From: Atopobium sp. UBA1382
Lineage (GTDB): Bacteria; Actinomycetota; Coriobacteriia; Coriobacteriales; Atopobiaceae
Assembly (NCBI GenBank): GCA_002305805.1
Contig: DBQY01000014.1
Span: forward strand, 17,518 to 81,517
Direction of reading: 5' to 3'
Length of the DNA stretch: 64,000 nt
Made by a program: the position numbers and the translations under genes. The stretch's first letter is position 1, and each line of letters starts with the position of its first letter. Shown piece by piece: positions 54,037 to 62,907 of the stretch. Below the pieces are notes generated by a model. The model ran no database searches and was not told the origin of the DNA. It saw only the letters and a program-made list of their open reading frames with translations.

Positions 54037-54776
54037 CGATCGACCGCCCCGTCCTGCCGGCTCTGGCGAATGACCTGGATTCCCTTTGCGGTGTAGACGA
54101 AGGCCGTGATGATGGAGAAGACGATGCCGGCATACACGAAGAAGATGCCGAGTGCGGCGTCATGTGCGTTGAGCCCGGGCAGCCAGGAGACGTCGACGAG
54201 ACCGAGTCCTTCGATCACGGGAACGCCGAGCAGCAGGTCGCAGAAGCCAAACATGAGCAGGGCCGTGGCAGCCTTGCCAACGTAGACAACGTCGATGGGA
54301 CGACGCCGGAAATGCTGCAGGATGAGGCCGCCGATGCCGAGATAGACGTCACGGCCGATGACGAAGACGGGCACCCAGAGAGGTAGGTCGCCGACGATGA
54401 GGAGGCCGAGCACGCCGGTGAACAGCAGGACGCGATCCATGATGGGGTCCATGATCTTGCCGAGCCAGCTAACGGTCTGGGTGCGACGGGCGACCTGGCC
54501 GTCAAGGAAGTCGGTCGTCGCAGCGACGACGTAGCACACGAGCGCAGCGGTGCGGTGATGCCCGCCGGCGAAGAGGGCGAGAAACGCGATGGTGAGGCAG
54601 AAGCGACAGAGCGTGATGAAGTTTGCAACGGTGAACACCTGTGACGAGGGGTTCTCCGAGGTGCCGACCGGACTGTCCGCAATGCCCTGCGCCTGCGCCT
54701 CTGCGGCATCAGTATCGGCAAGGGTCTTGACTCGCTCCTTGGTCCGCTCCTTGGCTCTCTTGGTTCTCTCAGACAC
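54033..54776 (-). CDS. CDP-alcohol phosphatidyltransferase family protein (PgsA-like)
   Basis: The 247-residue membrane protein has a charged cytoplasmic N terminus (1-45) and the signature DFLDGQVARR with GKIMDPIMDR (about 85-112), the two metal-binding Asp clusters of CDP-alcohol transferases, plus five or six hydrophobic helices. A second family member (pgsA) is encoded near 31 kb, so this one may make a different phospholipid such as cardiolipin or a phosphatidylinositol-type lipid; sequence alone does not decide. Confidence 0.85.
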   Translation of the reverse strand: MSERTKRAKERTKERVKTLADTDAAEAQAQGIADSPVGTSENPSSQVFTVANFITLCRFCLTIAFLALFAGGHHRTAALVCYVVAATTDFLDGQVARRTQTVSWLGKIMDPIMDRVLLFTGVLGLLIVGDLPLWVPVFVIGRDVYLGIGGLILQHFRRRPIDVVYVGKAATALLMFGFCDLLLGVPVIEGLGLVDVSWLPGLNAHDAALGIFFVYAGIVFSIITAFVYTAKGIQVIRQSRQDGAVDR

Positions 54777-54857
54777 GCGGAACGCCTCTCACTCCAAAAT
54801 GCTCACGACCACAAGGTTACCCATCTTAGCGCAATTTGATTCGCCGTCCGTAAGGCC

Positions 54858-56255
54858 CTAAAGAACGGTGCGCTCCAGAAGTGCCGCGATAACCCGGATT
54901 CCCTGAGCGTACGTGCGACGAGAGATGCGCTCGTTCACGCCATGAAGTCCGCGGGAGAGCTCCTCGGGTGCGGGTCGGAAGGGGGTGACGCGCAGGAGCT
55001 TGTCGCAGACGCCCTCATATCGAACAGAGTCCGTTCCGCCGCATACGATTGACGGCACCACGAGGGTCCCGGGGTGATAGCGCCTCAAGACCTCCACAAG
55101 TTCGTCGTATCCAAGACCGGAGGCACGGTCGAGACGCCCCGCAGGTGTGTGGTGCAGAATCTCGACCTCGATGTCGCCTCCCACCGTGTCACGAACCCAT
55201 CGGACGACATCGTCAGCCGTCGTGCCGGGAAGGAGGCGGAAGTTGACCGTCGCGCTCGCGTCGGCGGGCATGACGTTCGGCGCGCTCGCGCTGCCCTCGA
55301 TCTGATCGACGGCCATCGTCGTGCAGACGAGTGGGTACAGAGTGCGCACTTGTGCGGCCTCGCGTGCAATCCGGCCAGCGTTGGCGTCCACGTCGGAGAC
55401 GAGCGTTTGGAACGGCCCCTCGCTCACGTAGGGGGCCAGGATGCCAAACGTCTGCGCGACGACGGGCGTGAGGCGCGGCGACGGCCGTGTCTCTGCGAGC
55501 CGTGCGAGCGCGAGGCAGAGCCGCTCGAGCGAGGTCCCCCCAAACGGGTTCGAGGAGTGGCCGCCGCTGCCGTGAGAGATGAGCCTCACGTCGAGATAGC
55601 CCTTCTGGGAGAGGCAGACGTCGATGAGCGTGGTTCCCGGTGCGCCGTAGGCACCGGCGTCCATGAAGGTCGTGACGCCCTCGTCGAGCGAGAATGCCGC
55701 GCGCACGCCCCTCCGGGAGAGCTCGGAGGCGATGGCGGTTGCACCACGGCTGCTCGTCTCCTCGTCCTCCCCGAACGCGAGGATGACGGTCCTTCTCGGT
55801 CGCCCATGACGGGAGAGCAGGAGCTCGACGGCCTCGAGCTCCCCCATGAGCATCTCCTTTATGTCGAGCGCTCCACGACCCCAGACCCACTCGTCGTCGA
55901 CGTGCCCGCCAAAGGGGTCATGGACCCACTCCTCCTCCGTACCGGGAACGACGTCGACTACGTCCTGGTGTGCGAGGAGCAAAGCCGCCGGCAACGCCGG
56001 ATCGGCGCCCGGGATGGTGATGAGAATGGAGTGTCCGATTCGCTCTGCGGTCCCAAGCTCTGCAACCCGTGGGTATGACTCGCGGATCAGCTCATAGAGC
56101 GCGTCAAAGGGCGCAAAGTCGGTCGTATCGGGCCCGGCGTGCACCGTCCTCAGCGCGAGCGCCGCGGAGAGTCTTCCCGCCGCGGCGTCAAGGTCGAGGT
56201 CGGGATAGTCATCCTCGTGCGCAAAGTGCGCGTACGGGTCGATCGTGTCTGTCAC
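54858..56255 (-). CDS. M20 family metallopeptidase/amidohydrolase
   Basis: The 465-residue zinc enzyme has the M20 motifs LLAHQDVVDVVPG (metal His), WGRGALDIKEM (bridging Asp) and GEDEETSSRGA (catalytic Glu pair), with a dimerisation domain inserted at about 200-320 and a late metal site near NERISRRTY. Carboxypeptidase or aminoacylase activity on small peptides is usual. No secretion signal is seen. It is 21 nt downstream of serA in the same direction. Confidence 0.9.
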   Translation of the reverse strand: MTDTIDPYAHFAHEDDYPDLDLDAAAGRLSAALALRTVHAGPDTTDFAPFDALYELIRESYPRVAELGTAERIGHSILITIPGADPALPAALLLAHQDVVDVVPGTEEEWVHDPFGGHVDDEWVWGRGALDIKEMLMGELEAVELLLSRHGRPRRTVILAFGEDEETSSRGATAIASELSRRGVRAAFSLDEGVTTFMDAGAYGAPGTTLIDVCLSQKGYLDVRLISHGSGGHSSNPFGGTSLERLCLALARLAETRPSPRLTPVVAQTFGILAPYVSEGPFQTLVSDVDANAGRIAREAAQVRTLYPLVCTTMAVDQIEGSASAPNVMPADASATVNFRLLPGTTADDVVRWVRDTVGGDIEVEILHHTPAGRLDRASGLGYDELVEVLRRYHPGTLVVPSIVCGGTDSVRYEGVCDKLLRVTPFRPAPEELSRGLHGVNERISRRTYAQGIRVIAALLERTVL

Positions 56256-56276
56256 AGGGAGCTCCTCCTGCGATGT

Positions 56277-57452
56277 CTAGTCGCTCGGGCTGATGGCACG
56301 GACCCTTCTCACGTGGTCGAGGGAGGAGAGCCTGCTCAGCACGTCTTCGGGCACGGGTCCGCTGACTTCGACCAGCGTGTAGGCGTTGGGACCCCGGCTC
56401 ACGTTGCTCATGTTTTCGATGTTGAGTCCCGCATCGGCGAGGACCTGCGAGAGCTGGCCGATGACGCCCTGTGCGTTCTCGTGGAACAGTGCGATGCGAT
56501 GGTCCCCCACAAGTGGTCCGAGGTCGACGCGACCGTAGTTGACGGAGTTGGTGATGTTGCCGTTCTCGAGGTAGTCGCGAAGCTGGCGCGCGGCCATGAC
56601 GGCGCAGTTGTCCTCAGCCTCTCCCGTGGAGGCGCCAAGGTGCGGCAGGACGATGGCATTCTTCATGTTGGCGCTCGCGGGGTTGGCAAAGTCGGTGACG
56701 TAGCGTGCGATCTTGCCGTCATCGAGGGCCTCGGCGAGCGCCTGCTCGTCGACAAGCGCGTCACGTGCGAAGTTAAGCAGCACAGCGCCGCGCTTCATCT
56801 TGGAGATGGCCTCGGCGGATATCATGCCCTTCGTGGCATCCGTGGCGGGAACGTGCAGCGTGACAAAGTCGCAGGCGGAAAGAAGCTGGTCGAGGTCGGT
56901 CGCATGCTCGATTCTGCGGTCCAGCCCCCACGCGGCGTTGATGGAGAGGTACGGGTCATACCCCATGACCTCGGCGCCGAGCGCAATGAGGGCGTCGGCG
57001 ACCTGGGCACCGATCGCTCCGAGGCCGATCACACCCATGCGCTTGCCCGCGAGCTCGCAGCCGGCAAAGCGCTTCTTGGCCTTCTCGGCACGCTTGGCGA
57101 TCTGCGGGTCGTCCACGGCGTCACGCACCCACTCGATGCCGCCGATCACGTCACGGCAGGCGAGCAGCATGCCACAGATGACGAGCTCCTTGACGGCGTT
57201 GGCGTTTGCACCGGGAGTGTTAAAGACGACGATGCCGCGCTCTGCGCAGCGCTCGACCGGGATGTTGTTCACGCCGGCGCCGGCGCGTGCGATGGCGAGC
57301 AGTGACTGTGGCGCCTCAATCTCGTGCAAGTTAGCGCTGCGGACGAGCCAGGCGTCAGCCTGCGAGGGATCGTCGACGAACTGGTAGCCGGCGGTCTCGA
57401 GGGCATCGGTTCCGACGGTCGAGATGTTGTTCATGCAGTGGATGGCATACAT
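56277..57452 (-). CDS. serA: D-3-phosphoglycerate dehydrogenase
   Basis: The 391-residue enzyme makes 3-phosphohydroxypyruvate, the first step of serine synthesis. The NAD motif is GVIGLGAIGAQVADA (about 153-167), the catalytic His is in LPHLGASTGEAEDN, and a C-terminal ACT domain (about 318-391) suggests feedback by serine. The long intervening ASB domain of some actinobacterial SerA proteins is missing, so this is the shorter type. It is co-directional with serC, 19 nt apart. Confidence 0.95.
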   Translation of the reverse strand: MYAIHCMNNISTVGTDALETAGYQFVDDPSQADAWLVRSANLHEIEAPQSLLAIARAGAGVNNIPVERCAERGIVVFNTPGANANAVKELVICGMLLACRDVIGGIEWVRDAVDDPQIAKRAEKAKKRFAGCELAGKRMGVIGLGAIGAQVADALIALGAEVMGYDPYLSINAAWGLDRRIEHATDLDQLLSACDFVTLHVPATDATKGMISAEAISKMKRGAVLLNFARDALVDEQALAEALDDGKIARYVTDFANPASANMKNAIVLPHLGASTGEAEDNCAVMAARQLRDYLENGNITNSVNYGRVDLGPLVGDHRIALFHENAQGVIGQLSQVLADAGLNIENMSNVSRGPNAYTLVEVSGPVPEDVLSRLSSLDHVRRVRAISPSD

Positions 57453-57471
57453 CTGCGTATCCTCCTCGCGC

Positions 57472-58548
57472 CTAGTGGCGCGCCTCGAAGTCCTTCATAA
57501 AGCTCACGAGCGCATCCACGCCCTCACGGGGCATAGCATTGTAGATGGAGGCGCGCATGCCGCCCACAGACCGGTGGCCCTTAAGGTTGACGAGGCCGAC
57601 CTTGGCCGCCTCGGCGACGAACTCGGCGTCAAGGTCCTTGTCGCCCGTGACGAAGGGCACGTTCATGAGCGAGCGACAGGACGGGTCAACCGTGGACGAG
57701 AAGAGCTCGGACTCGTCGAGGAAGTCGTAGAGCACGGCTGCCTTCTCGGCGTTGCGCTCCCCCATCGCCGCAAGACCGCCGTTCTTCTCGATCCACTCGA
57801 AGACGAGGCCGCAGACGTAGATGCCCCAGCAGTTGGGCGTGTTGTAGAGCGAGCCGGCATCCGCCTGGGTCCTAAGGCGCAGCATGGTGGGAACGCCGGG
57901 CAGGTCTTCGGGGATGAGGTCCTCGCGCACGATAACGATTTGAACGCCCGCGGGGCCGACGTTCTTCTGGACGCCCGCGTGGATGAGGCCGTAGCGAGTG
58001 ACGTCGACGGGCTCGGAGAGGAACATCGAGCTCTGGTCCGCCACGAGCACGTGACCCTTGGTGTTGGGGAGCTCGCCGAACTTGGTGCCGTAGATCGTGT
58101 TGTTCTCGCAGATATAGAGGTAGCTCGCGTCCTCGCGGATGGGCAGGTCGGAGCAGTCAGGGATGTAGGAGAAGTTCTTGTCGGCCGAAGAGGCGACCGC
58201 GACTGCGTCGCCGAGGATCTGCGCCTCCTGGAAGGCCTTCTTGGCCCAGTTGCCGGTGATCACGTAGTCGGCCTTGCCGTTCACGGCGAGGTTCATGAAA
58301 ACCGTGGAGAAGAGCAGCGAGTCGCCGCCCTGGGTGAAGATGACCTTGTAGTTGTCGGGGATGCTCATGAGGCTACGCAGGCGCGCCTCGGCGCCCTCGA
58401 TGATGCCCTTGAAGACGGAAGATCGGTGACTCATCTCCATGACGCTCATGCCGCAGCCGGCGTAGTCGAGCATCTCGTCCGCGCACTGCTTGAGGACGTC
58501 CTCGGGCAGCACGGCGGGACCGGCGGAGAAGTTGTACACGCGTGCCAT
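57472..58548 (-). CDS. serC: Phosphoserine aminotransferase
   Basis: The 358-residue PLP enzyme converts phosphohydroxypyruvate to phosphoserine, the step after SerA. MARVYNFSAGPAVLPEDVLK is the family start, and the PLP Lys lies in GLIHAGVQKNVGPAG (about 192). An earlier in-frame ATG gives four more residues, but GGAGG spaced 6 nt before the ATG at 58548 and family alignment favour the shorter form. No serB is seen in the window. Confidence 0.96.
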   Translation of the reverse strand: MARVYNFSAGPAVLPEDVLKQCADEMLDYAGCGMSVMEMSHRSSVFKGIIEGAEARLRSLMSIPDNYKVIFTQGGDSLLFSTVFMNLAVNGKADYVITGNWAKKAFQEAQILGDAVAVASSADKNFSYIPDCSDLPIREDASYLYICENNTIYGTKFGELPNTKGHVLVADQSSMFLSEPVDVTRYGLIHAGVQKNVGPAGVQIVIVREDLIPEDLPGVPTMLRLRTQADAGSLYNTPNCWGIYVCGLVFEWIEKNGGLAAMGERNAEKAAVLYDFLDESELFSSTVDPSCRSLMNVPFVTGDKDLDAEFVAEAAKVGLVNLKGHRSVGGMRASIYNAMPREGVDALVSFMKDFEARH

Positions 58549-58662
58549 AAGATCCTCCAATGGTTGGTCTTGCCGTGAGGTCCATCATAGGCGCGCGTCG
58601 GACGTGGTTCGCCTACCTGAAACGCTCGCGATACACGGGTTTCGCATACTTGACATTCTCGC

Positions 58663-58691
58663 TTGCGTCCCGTGCGACGGGATGCTATAGT
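58663..58691 (+). promoter_or_regulatory. tRNA-Pro promoter
   Basis: TTGCGT (58663-58668) and TATAGT (58686-58691) are 17 bp apart, and transcription would begin about 8 nt before the mature tRNA. Confidence 0.7.
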
Positions 58692-58705
58692 TCTTCCTCG
58701 CACAA

Positions 58706-58782
<77 letters not shown>

Positions 58783-58791
58783 GAATATGAG

Positions 58792-58823
58792 AAGGACCGG
58801 GAATTGTCTCCCGGTCCTTTTTT
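58792..58823 (+). terminator. Terminator of tRNA-Pro
   Basis: AAGGACCGGGA (58792-58802) and TCCCGGTCCTT (58809-58819) form a perfect 11-bp stem ending in a run of six Ts. Confidence 0.95.
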
Positions 58824-58856
58824 CTTAGAGCGGGTCGTTCTTCTCGCCCGTATCGC

Positions 58857-58923
58857 AAACTGTCGGTTATTACCCATTACGAGGACCATACGGACCCTAC
58901 GAACGGTAAAAACCGACAGTTTG
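58857..58923. repeat. Family A palindromic element, copy A4 (67 bp)
   Basis: The ends are AAACTGTCGGTTATTACC and GGTAAAAACCGACAGTTTG, a nearly perfect inverted repeat of about 19 nt. It is the same length as the other copies. CGTTCTTCTCGCC (58836-58848) lies just before it. The 58549-59004 interval otherwise holds only the tRNA unit and the tail of the frameshifted DUF3737 gene. Confidence 0.8.
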
Positions 58924-59004
58924 CAGTGTTGAACTTCGTCGAGTGTGATCCCTACGCACGGACGTGGGGGTACGTCATCCCGCTCCTGTCGCCCGTTACC
59001 TCCA

Positions 59005-59832
59005 CTACGCCGGAAGCTTCGTCGATGTCGCGGATGACCTGGCCCGCGGACGGCAGCGTGATATGACTGCCTGCAAGGGGTTCTTGATGCTCACGACTGG
59101 CGTTGTGATCTCTGCCCGAACGCGCGACCGCTCGAAGGCAAGGTCACACGCTTCCATCCGGCAGTTCACGAGGTGCAGCCCCTCGCAGTAGCAGAGCGGC
59201 TGCGTGCCCTTGATGAGGCAGCTCTCGAAAGTCACGTTCTGGCTGTACCAACCGAGATACTCGCCGCGCACCACGGAGTTGCGTACCACGACGTTATGGG
59301 CGTGCCAGAAGGCGTCCTTGGTGTCGAGGTCGCAGTCTTCGAGGACCGCGTCCTCGATGTACTGAAAGGAGTACTTCCCCGAGAGGCGCACGTTGCGAAA
59401 ACAAAGCCCGGTTGAGCGCATCATGAAGTACTCACTCTGGACGGCGCAATCCTCCATATTGATGCCACGCGTGGACCAACCGAACTCTGGAGAGACGATG
59501 TCACAGCCGCGCATCTGCACGTCCGCGCATTCACGCAGTGCCTTGATGCCGTGAAGGCGGCTGTCCTCGATGGTCACGTCACGGCTGTACCAGAGCGCCG
59601 CGCGGCAGAGCTCGGTCATCTCCACGTTGCGCAGCGTGAGACCGCGGTCATGCCAGAACGGGTAGCGCAGGTTCATGAACGCATCCTCCACGGTGACGTT
59701 CTCGCACTCCTTGAAGGCGCTCTCGCCGTCAGCCGGCCCGTCGAAGCGACAGTTCCGCACGATGAGGTCATGCTCACCGTAGAGGGCGCGCTCCTCGTCA
59801 AAGGTCTGGTTCTCGATGCTCTTCTCGCTCAT
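59005..59832 (-). CDS. DUF3737 family protein with a 3'-end frameshift
   Basis: The 275-residue frame encodes a right-handed beta-helix type DUF3737 protein with repeated short turns (VTIEDSRLHG, VVVRNSVVRG, VTFESCLIKG); the family function is unknown. In the given frame the end reads SIKNPLQAVISRCRPRARS. The other frame from the same point gives SIKNPLAGSHITLPSAGQV followed by IRDIDEASGVVEVTG, as DUF3737 proteins normally end, and continues to a stop at 58952. A single missing base at the four-G run 59077-59080 explains this. It is either a real mutation or a sequencing error. The start at 59832 follows AGAAGGAC. Confidence 0.8.
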   Translation of the reverse strand: MSEKSIENQTFDEERALYGEHDLIVRNCRFDGPADGESAFKECENVTVEDAFMNLRYPFWHDRGLTLRNVEMTELCRAALWYSRDVTIEDSRLHGIKALRECADVQMRGCDIVSPEFGWSTRGINMEDCAVQSEYFMMRSTGLCFRNVRLSGKYSFQYIEDAVLEDCDLDTKDAFWHAHNVVVRNSVVRGEYLGWYSQNVTFESCLIKGTQPLCYCEGLHLVNCRMEACDLAFERSRVRAEITTPVVSIKNPLQAVISRCRPRARSSATSTKLPA

Positions 59833-59843
59833 AAGTCCTTCTT

Positions 59844-60827
59844 CTACTGCAGGCACCTCTCGAAGAGCCCCTGAATCTGGTCCCAGGGGATGGCGTTCTT
59901 GCCACCTCCGTCGTAAAGGTCAGTATGCACGGCGGCCGGAACGAGCACGAGCTCCTTGTTGTCGCCCTCGAGCAGGGAGAAGGCATCCCTGCCCATGTAG
60001 CAGGAGTGCGCGGCGTCGCCGTGGAGCACTATGACGGCGCTCTCGATTTCGTGGGCATATGCAAGGATGGGCTGGTTGAGGAAGCTCTGGGTGCCGATGA
60101 TGCTCCACCCTTCGTTGGAGTTCAGCGAACGGGAATGATAGCCGCGCGGAGTCTTGTAGTAGTCGTGGTAGTCGCGCACGAAGAACGGGGCATCCTCGGG
60201 AAGCGGGTCAACGACGCCGCCGGCGCGCTCGTAGGTTCTGGTCGCGTAGTCGCGCGTTCGCTGCTCGGCGAGAGTTCGGCGCTGTGACTGGCGTGCTCGG
60301 GCGTTGTCATTTGCGTCGAAGTAGCCCTTAGCGGTGATGCGCGACATGTCGTACATCGTGGAGGCGACGGTCGCCTTGATTCGCGGGTCGAGCGCAGCGG
60401 CGTTGAGCGCGAGTCCGCCCCAGCCGCAGATGCCGATGATGCCCACGCATTCGGCGTCAACATCGTCGCGGCAGGAAAGGTAGTCTACTGCGGCGAGGAA
60501 GTCCTCGGTGTTGATGTCCGGGCTCGCCATGTAGCGCGGCTTCCCGCCGGACTCGCCGGTATACGAGGGGTCGAAGGCAATCGTGAGGAAGCCGCGCTCC
60601 GCCAGGGTCTGTGCATACAGTCCGGCGCACTGCTCCTTCACGGCTCCGAAGGGCCCGCAGGCCGCAAGGGCTGCAAACGGCCCCGTCGCGCCTAGCGGCC
60701 GATAGAGGTCCGCGGCAAGCGTAATGCCATAGCGGTTATGGAACGTCACCTTCTCGTGGTCGACGGCGTCGGACTTGGGAAACGTCTTGTCCCACTCGGT
60801 GGTCAGTGCAAGCTTCTCCTCGATCAT
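59844..60827 (-). CDS. Alpha/beta hydrolase (YcjY/dienelactone hydrolase-like)
   Basis: The 327-residue protein has an alpha/beta hydrolase fold: HNRYGITLAADLYRP at the start, a nucleophile region GIIGICGWGGLALNAA (about 143-158), an acid near 270 (HGDAAHSCYM) and His near 310 (AAVHTDLYDG). A Cys rather than Ser is the likely nucleophile. Relatives lie next to DUF3737, LysR and flavodoxin genes in other Gram-positive bacteria; the substrate is unknown. Its ATG overlaps the upstream small gene by 4 nt. Confidence 0.85.
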   Translation of the reverse strand: MIEEKLALTTEWDKTFPKSDAVDHEKVTFHNRYGITLAADLYRPLGATGPFAALAACGPFGAVKEQCAGLYAQTLAERGFLTIAFDPSYTGESGGKPRYMASPDINTEDFLAAVDYLSCRDDVDAECVGIIGICGWGGLALNAAALDPRIKATVASTMYDMSRITAKGYFDANDNARARQSQRRTLAEQRTRDYATRTYERAGGVVDPLPEDAPFFVRDYHDYYKTPRGYHSRSLNSNEGWSIIGTQSFLNQPILAYAHEIESAVIVLHGDAAHSCYMGRDAFSLLEGDNKELVLVPAAVHTDLYDGGGKNAIPWDQIQGLFERCLQ

Positions 60828-61069
60828 GGTCTCTCCCTACGGCGTACCTGCATCTCTGTTGCAACACGGGCTAGCAGATGGTCGATGGTATCGATGCCGC
60901 GCTGGCTGGCGTGCATCTCGTCGACGAGGCGGGATCGTTCCTCAAGCAGCACGCGCTTGGTCTCGCGCACCCGACCCTCCTCGCAACAGCTTCGGGCGCG
61001 GTCGGCCGTCGCTTCGTCGCAGGCGCAGTCGCCGAGACAGCGTTCGATGTCAGTCGTCAGGTCTCCCAT
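60824..61069 (-). CDS. Small Cys-rich helical protein (unknown)
   Basis: An 81-residue protein is expected if translation starts at the ATG 61069, behind AGGGGGTG; the frame is open further upstream but runs into the LysR promoter. The N terminus contains five cysteines (Cys11, 15, 17, 28, 29), and residues 32-75 form a strong helix resembling the C-terminal coiled coil of MerR-type regulators, but there is no DNA-binding part. It overlaps the hydrolase start, so the two are translated together. Confidence 0.6.
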   Translation of the reverse strand: MGDLTTDIERCLGDCACDEATADRARSCCEEGRVRETKRVLLEERSRLVDEMHASQRGIDTIDHLLARVATEMQVRRRERP

Positions 61070-61114
61070 CAGCACCCCCTTTTGTGCCCAGTTTAGCGAC
61101 GTCGTGTCAACATG

Positions 61115-61133
61115 TATAATTCCTATATTGAAT
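61115..61133. promoter_or_regulatory. LysR promoter and putative LysR box
   Basis: TATAAT (61115-61120) is a consensus -10 reading toward lysR. It overlaps ATTC-N7-GAAT (61119-61133), a dyad that contains the T-N11-A pattern bound by LysR-type regulators, midway between the divergent genes. Confidence 0.6.
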
Positions 61134-61172
61134 ATGATTACATGCAGATTTCGCATAGGAAGGCGAGAGAAC

Positions 61173-62048
61173 GTGGAGCTGAGACACCTCAGGTACTTCC
61201 TCATGATCGCGCGCGAGGGGACGATCTCCGGTGCCGCAGCCGCGCTGCACGTCTCGCAGCCCTCGCTCTCTCGTCAGATGCAGGAGCTCGAGCGAGACCT
61301 TGGCGTGCGTCTCTTTGAGCGGGGTAGCCGGCACGTCACGCTCACTGAGCCCGGCATGCGACTGCGCCGTCGCGCCGAGGAGATCGTCGACCTCGTGGGA
61401 CGTGCCGAGGAAGAGTTCCGTCTCACGGCGGACACCCTCGCCGGTGAGGTGCGCATTGGGGGCGGCGAGACGCCGGCAATGGGGCTTCTCGCCGAAGTAA
61501 TATCCGGGTTCGTAGAAACCTACCCTCTCGTGCGCTTCTCACTCTTCAGTGGAAACGCCGAGAGCGTGAGCGAGCGGCTGGATAGTGGGCGCGTCGACTT
61601 TGGTGTGTTCATAGGCCATGCGGACCTGTCGCGCTACGAGTTTCTCCAACTAACCGCGCGGGATCGCTGGGGAGCCTTCGTGCGCGAGGACGATCCGCTC
61701 GCAGCGCTTGACCGCGTTACCCCGCTGGACCTGGCAAATCGCTCGCTCATTCTCTCCGAGCAGGCGAGCCGGGAGATGGGTGCCTGGTTCCACCGAGACC
61801 TTGAAGACCTTGATGTTGTAGCTACATATAATCTGCTCTACAACGCGGCGCTCCTCGCCCGACGCGGAATCGGCGTCGTGGTCAGCCTCGAGGGTATCGT
61901 CGACACCAACGAGGGGTCGGGATTGGCTTTTAGGCCACTCGAGCCCGCTATCTCGGCGGAAGTATTCATAGCCTGGAAGCGCTACCAGTCCTTCTCCCCT
62001 GCCGCGGAGGCGTTTCTCGGCGAGATTCGCGCGCGTTGGGGTGCGTGA
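61173..62048 (+). CDS. LysR-type transcriptional regulator
   Basis: The 291-residue regulator has an N-terminal winged helix (MELRHLRYFLMIAREGTISG, SQPSLSRQMQELERDLGVRLF) and a C-terminal effector-binding domain (about 90-291). GTG start behind AGGAAGGCG. It is divergent from the small-protein/hydrolase/DUF3737 operon and so is the likely regulator of it. The effector is unknown. Confidence 0.93.
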   Translation: MELRHLRYFLMIAREGTISGAAAALHVSQPSLSRQMQELERDLGVRLFERGSRHVTLTEPGMRLRRRAEEIVDLVGRAEEEFRLTADTLAGEVRIGGGETPAMGLLAEVISGFVETYPLVRFSLFSGNAESVSERLDSGRVDFGVFIGHADLSRYEFLQLTARDRWGAFVREDDPLAALDRVTPLDLANRSLILSEQASREMGAWFHRDLEDLDVVATYNLLYNAALLARRGIGVVVSLEGIVDTNEGSGLAFRPLEPAISAEVFIAWKRYQSFSPAAEAFLGEIRARWGA

Positions 62049-62065
62049 CGTACCACTTAAATTAC

Positions 62066-62177
62066 GGTTTGGGTTCATCGTTCGCGTTGAAGAGCCAAAC
62101 CAGTTTGGAAAACCGCAGGTTGAAACACCGGACATCATTCAACGTGACTCTGATGGTTGTTGCAGTGAACCCAAACC
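62066..62177. repeat. Family C palindromic element, copy C2 (112 bp)
   Basis: GGTTTGGGTTCATCG begins the element, AAAACCGCAGGT lies at +43, and GTGAACCCAAACC ends it. Length and core offset equal those of C1 although the bases between differ. Confidence 0.82.
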
Positions 62178-62184
62178 TAGAATC

Positions 62185-62286
62185 GGTTTGGGTTCACAAA
62201 GGCAGCTCGAATCACTTGAATTCGAACAAAAGCGCAGGTCGCATGTTCGAGGCATAGCAACTGAGCGGAAACGATGAACCCAAACC
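62185..62286. repeat. Family C palindromic element, copy C3 (102 bp)
   Basis: This copy begins only 7 bp after C2, so the adjacent right and left ends form a hairpin. AAAAGCGCAGGT lies at +43, and the right end TGAACCCAAACC is 10 bp closer to the core than in C1 and C2. C2 and C3 fill the lysR-isochorismatase spacer. Confidence 0.8.
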
Positions 62287-62296
62287 GCAGAAGAAG

Positions 62297-62854
62297 CTAC
62301 GCCAGGGCGGCTTCGAGCTCTGCAACGGAAACGAGCTTGGAGCCGTAGCACTTCTCACAGTGCTCGAGCGCGCTCTCCTGAGTCCCGCAGAGGAAGGTCA
62401 TCGTAGCGTCGGTCACCACGACAGAGGCGTAGTTGTTGAAGTAAGCGTCGGCCAGGGTGTGCAAGACGCAGATGTTGGTGTCCGCGCCCACGGCGATGAC
62501 GGTCTTGACGCCGAGCTCGCGCAGGGTGAGGTCGAGGTCGGTCTGGAAGAAGCCGGAGTAGCGGCGCTTGGGGATGGTGATGTCACCGGAGGTCTGCTCG
62601 ATCTCGGGGAAGACGCGGACTTCGCCGGCGATGCCGTGCTCACCCCAGAGGTTAAGCTCGCGGTCAAGGCCACGGACGTGCGCATCGTTGCAGTAGATCA
62701 CTGGGATGCCTGCGGCGTGGCAGGCGGCCACGGAGCGCGCCACGGCGGAGCGATAGGCGGCGGTCGCGGCGTCAGGGTCATAGAGCGAGTCGTCGCCCAC
62801 GGCCTCGATGGCGTCGATGACGAGCAGGGCGGTAGTGTTCTTGTCGAGCTCCAT
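62297..62854 (-). CDS. Isochorismatase-family cysteine hydrolase
   Basis: The 185-residue protein has the catalytic triad of the family: Asp10 region (ALLVIDAIEAV), Lys in TIPKRRYSGFF and Cys in VGADTNICVLHTLADA. The family includes nicotinamidase, isochorismatase and ureidoacrylate hydrolase; the general form fits a nicotinamidase-like amidohydrolase, but the substrate is not determined. It is the only gene of its transcription unit. Confidence 0.9.
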   Translation of the reverse strand: MELDKNTTALLVIDAIEAVGDDSLYDPDAATAAYRSAVARSVAACHAAGIPVIYCNDAHVRGLDRELNLWGEHGIAGEVRVFPEIEQTSGDITIPKRRYSGFFQTDLDLTLRELGVKTVIAVGADTNICVLHTLADAYFNNYASVVVTDATMTFLCGTQESALEHCEKCYGSKLVSVAELEAALA

Positions 62855-62907
62855 GGTCTCCCCTCTCGGTTGAGTGATAGCCTGAAGGATAGCGGATTGG
62901 AGGGGTC

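Noticed and set aside
58650..58691. TTGACA at 58650 as -35 of the tRNA promoter
   Set aside because: It is 30 bp from TATAGT; TTGCGT at 58663 has the correct 17-bp spacing.
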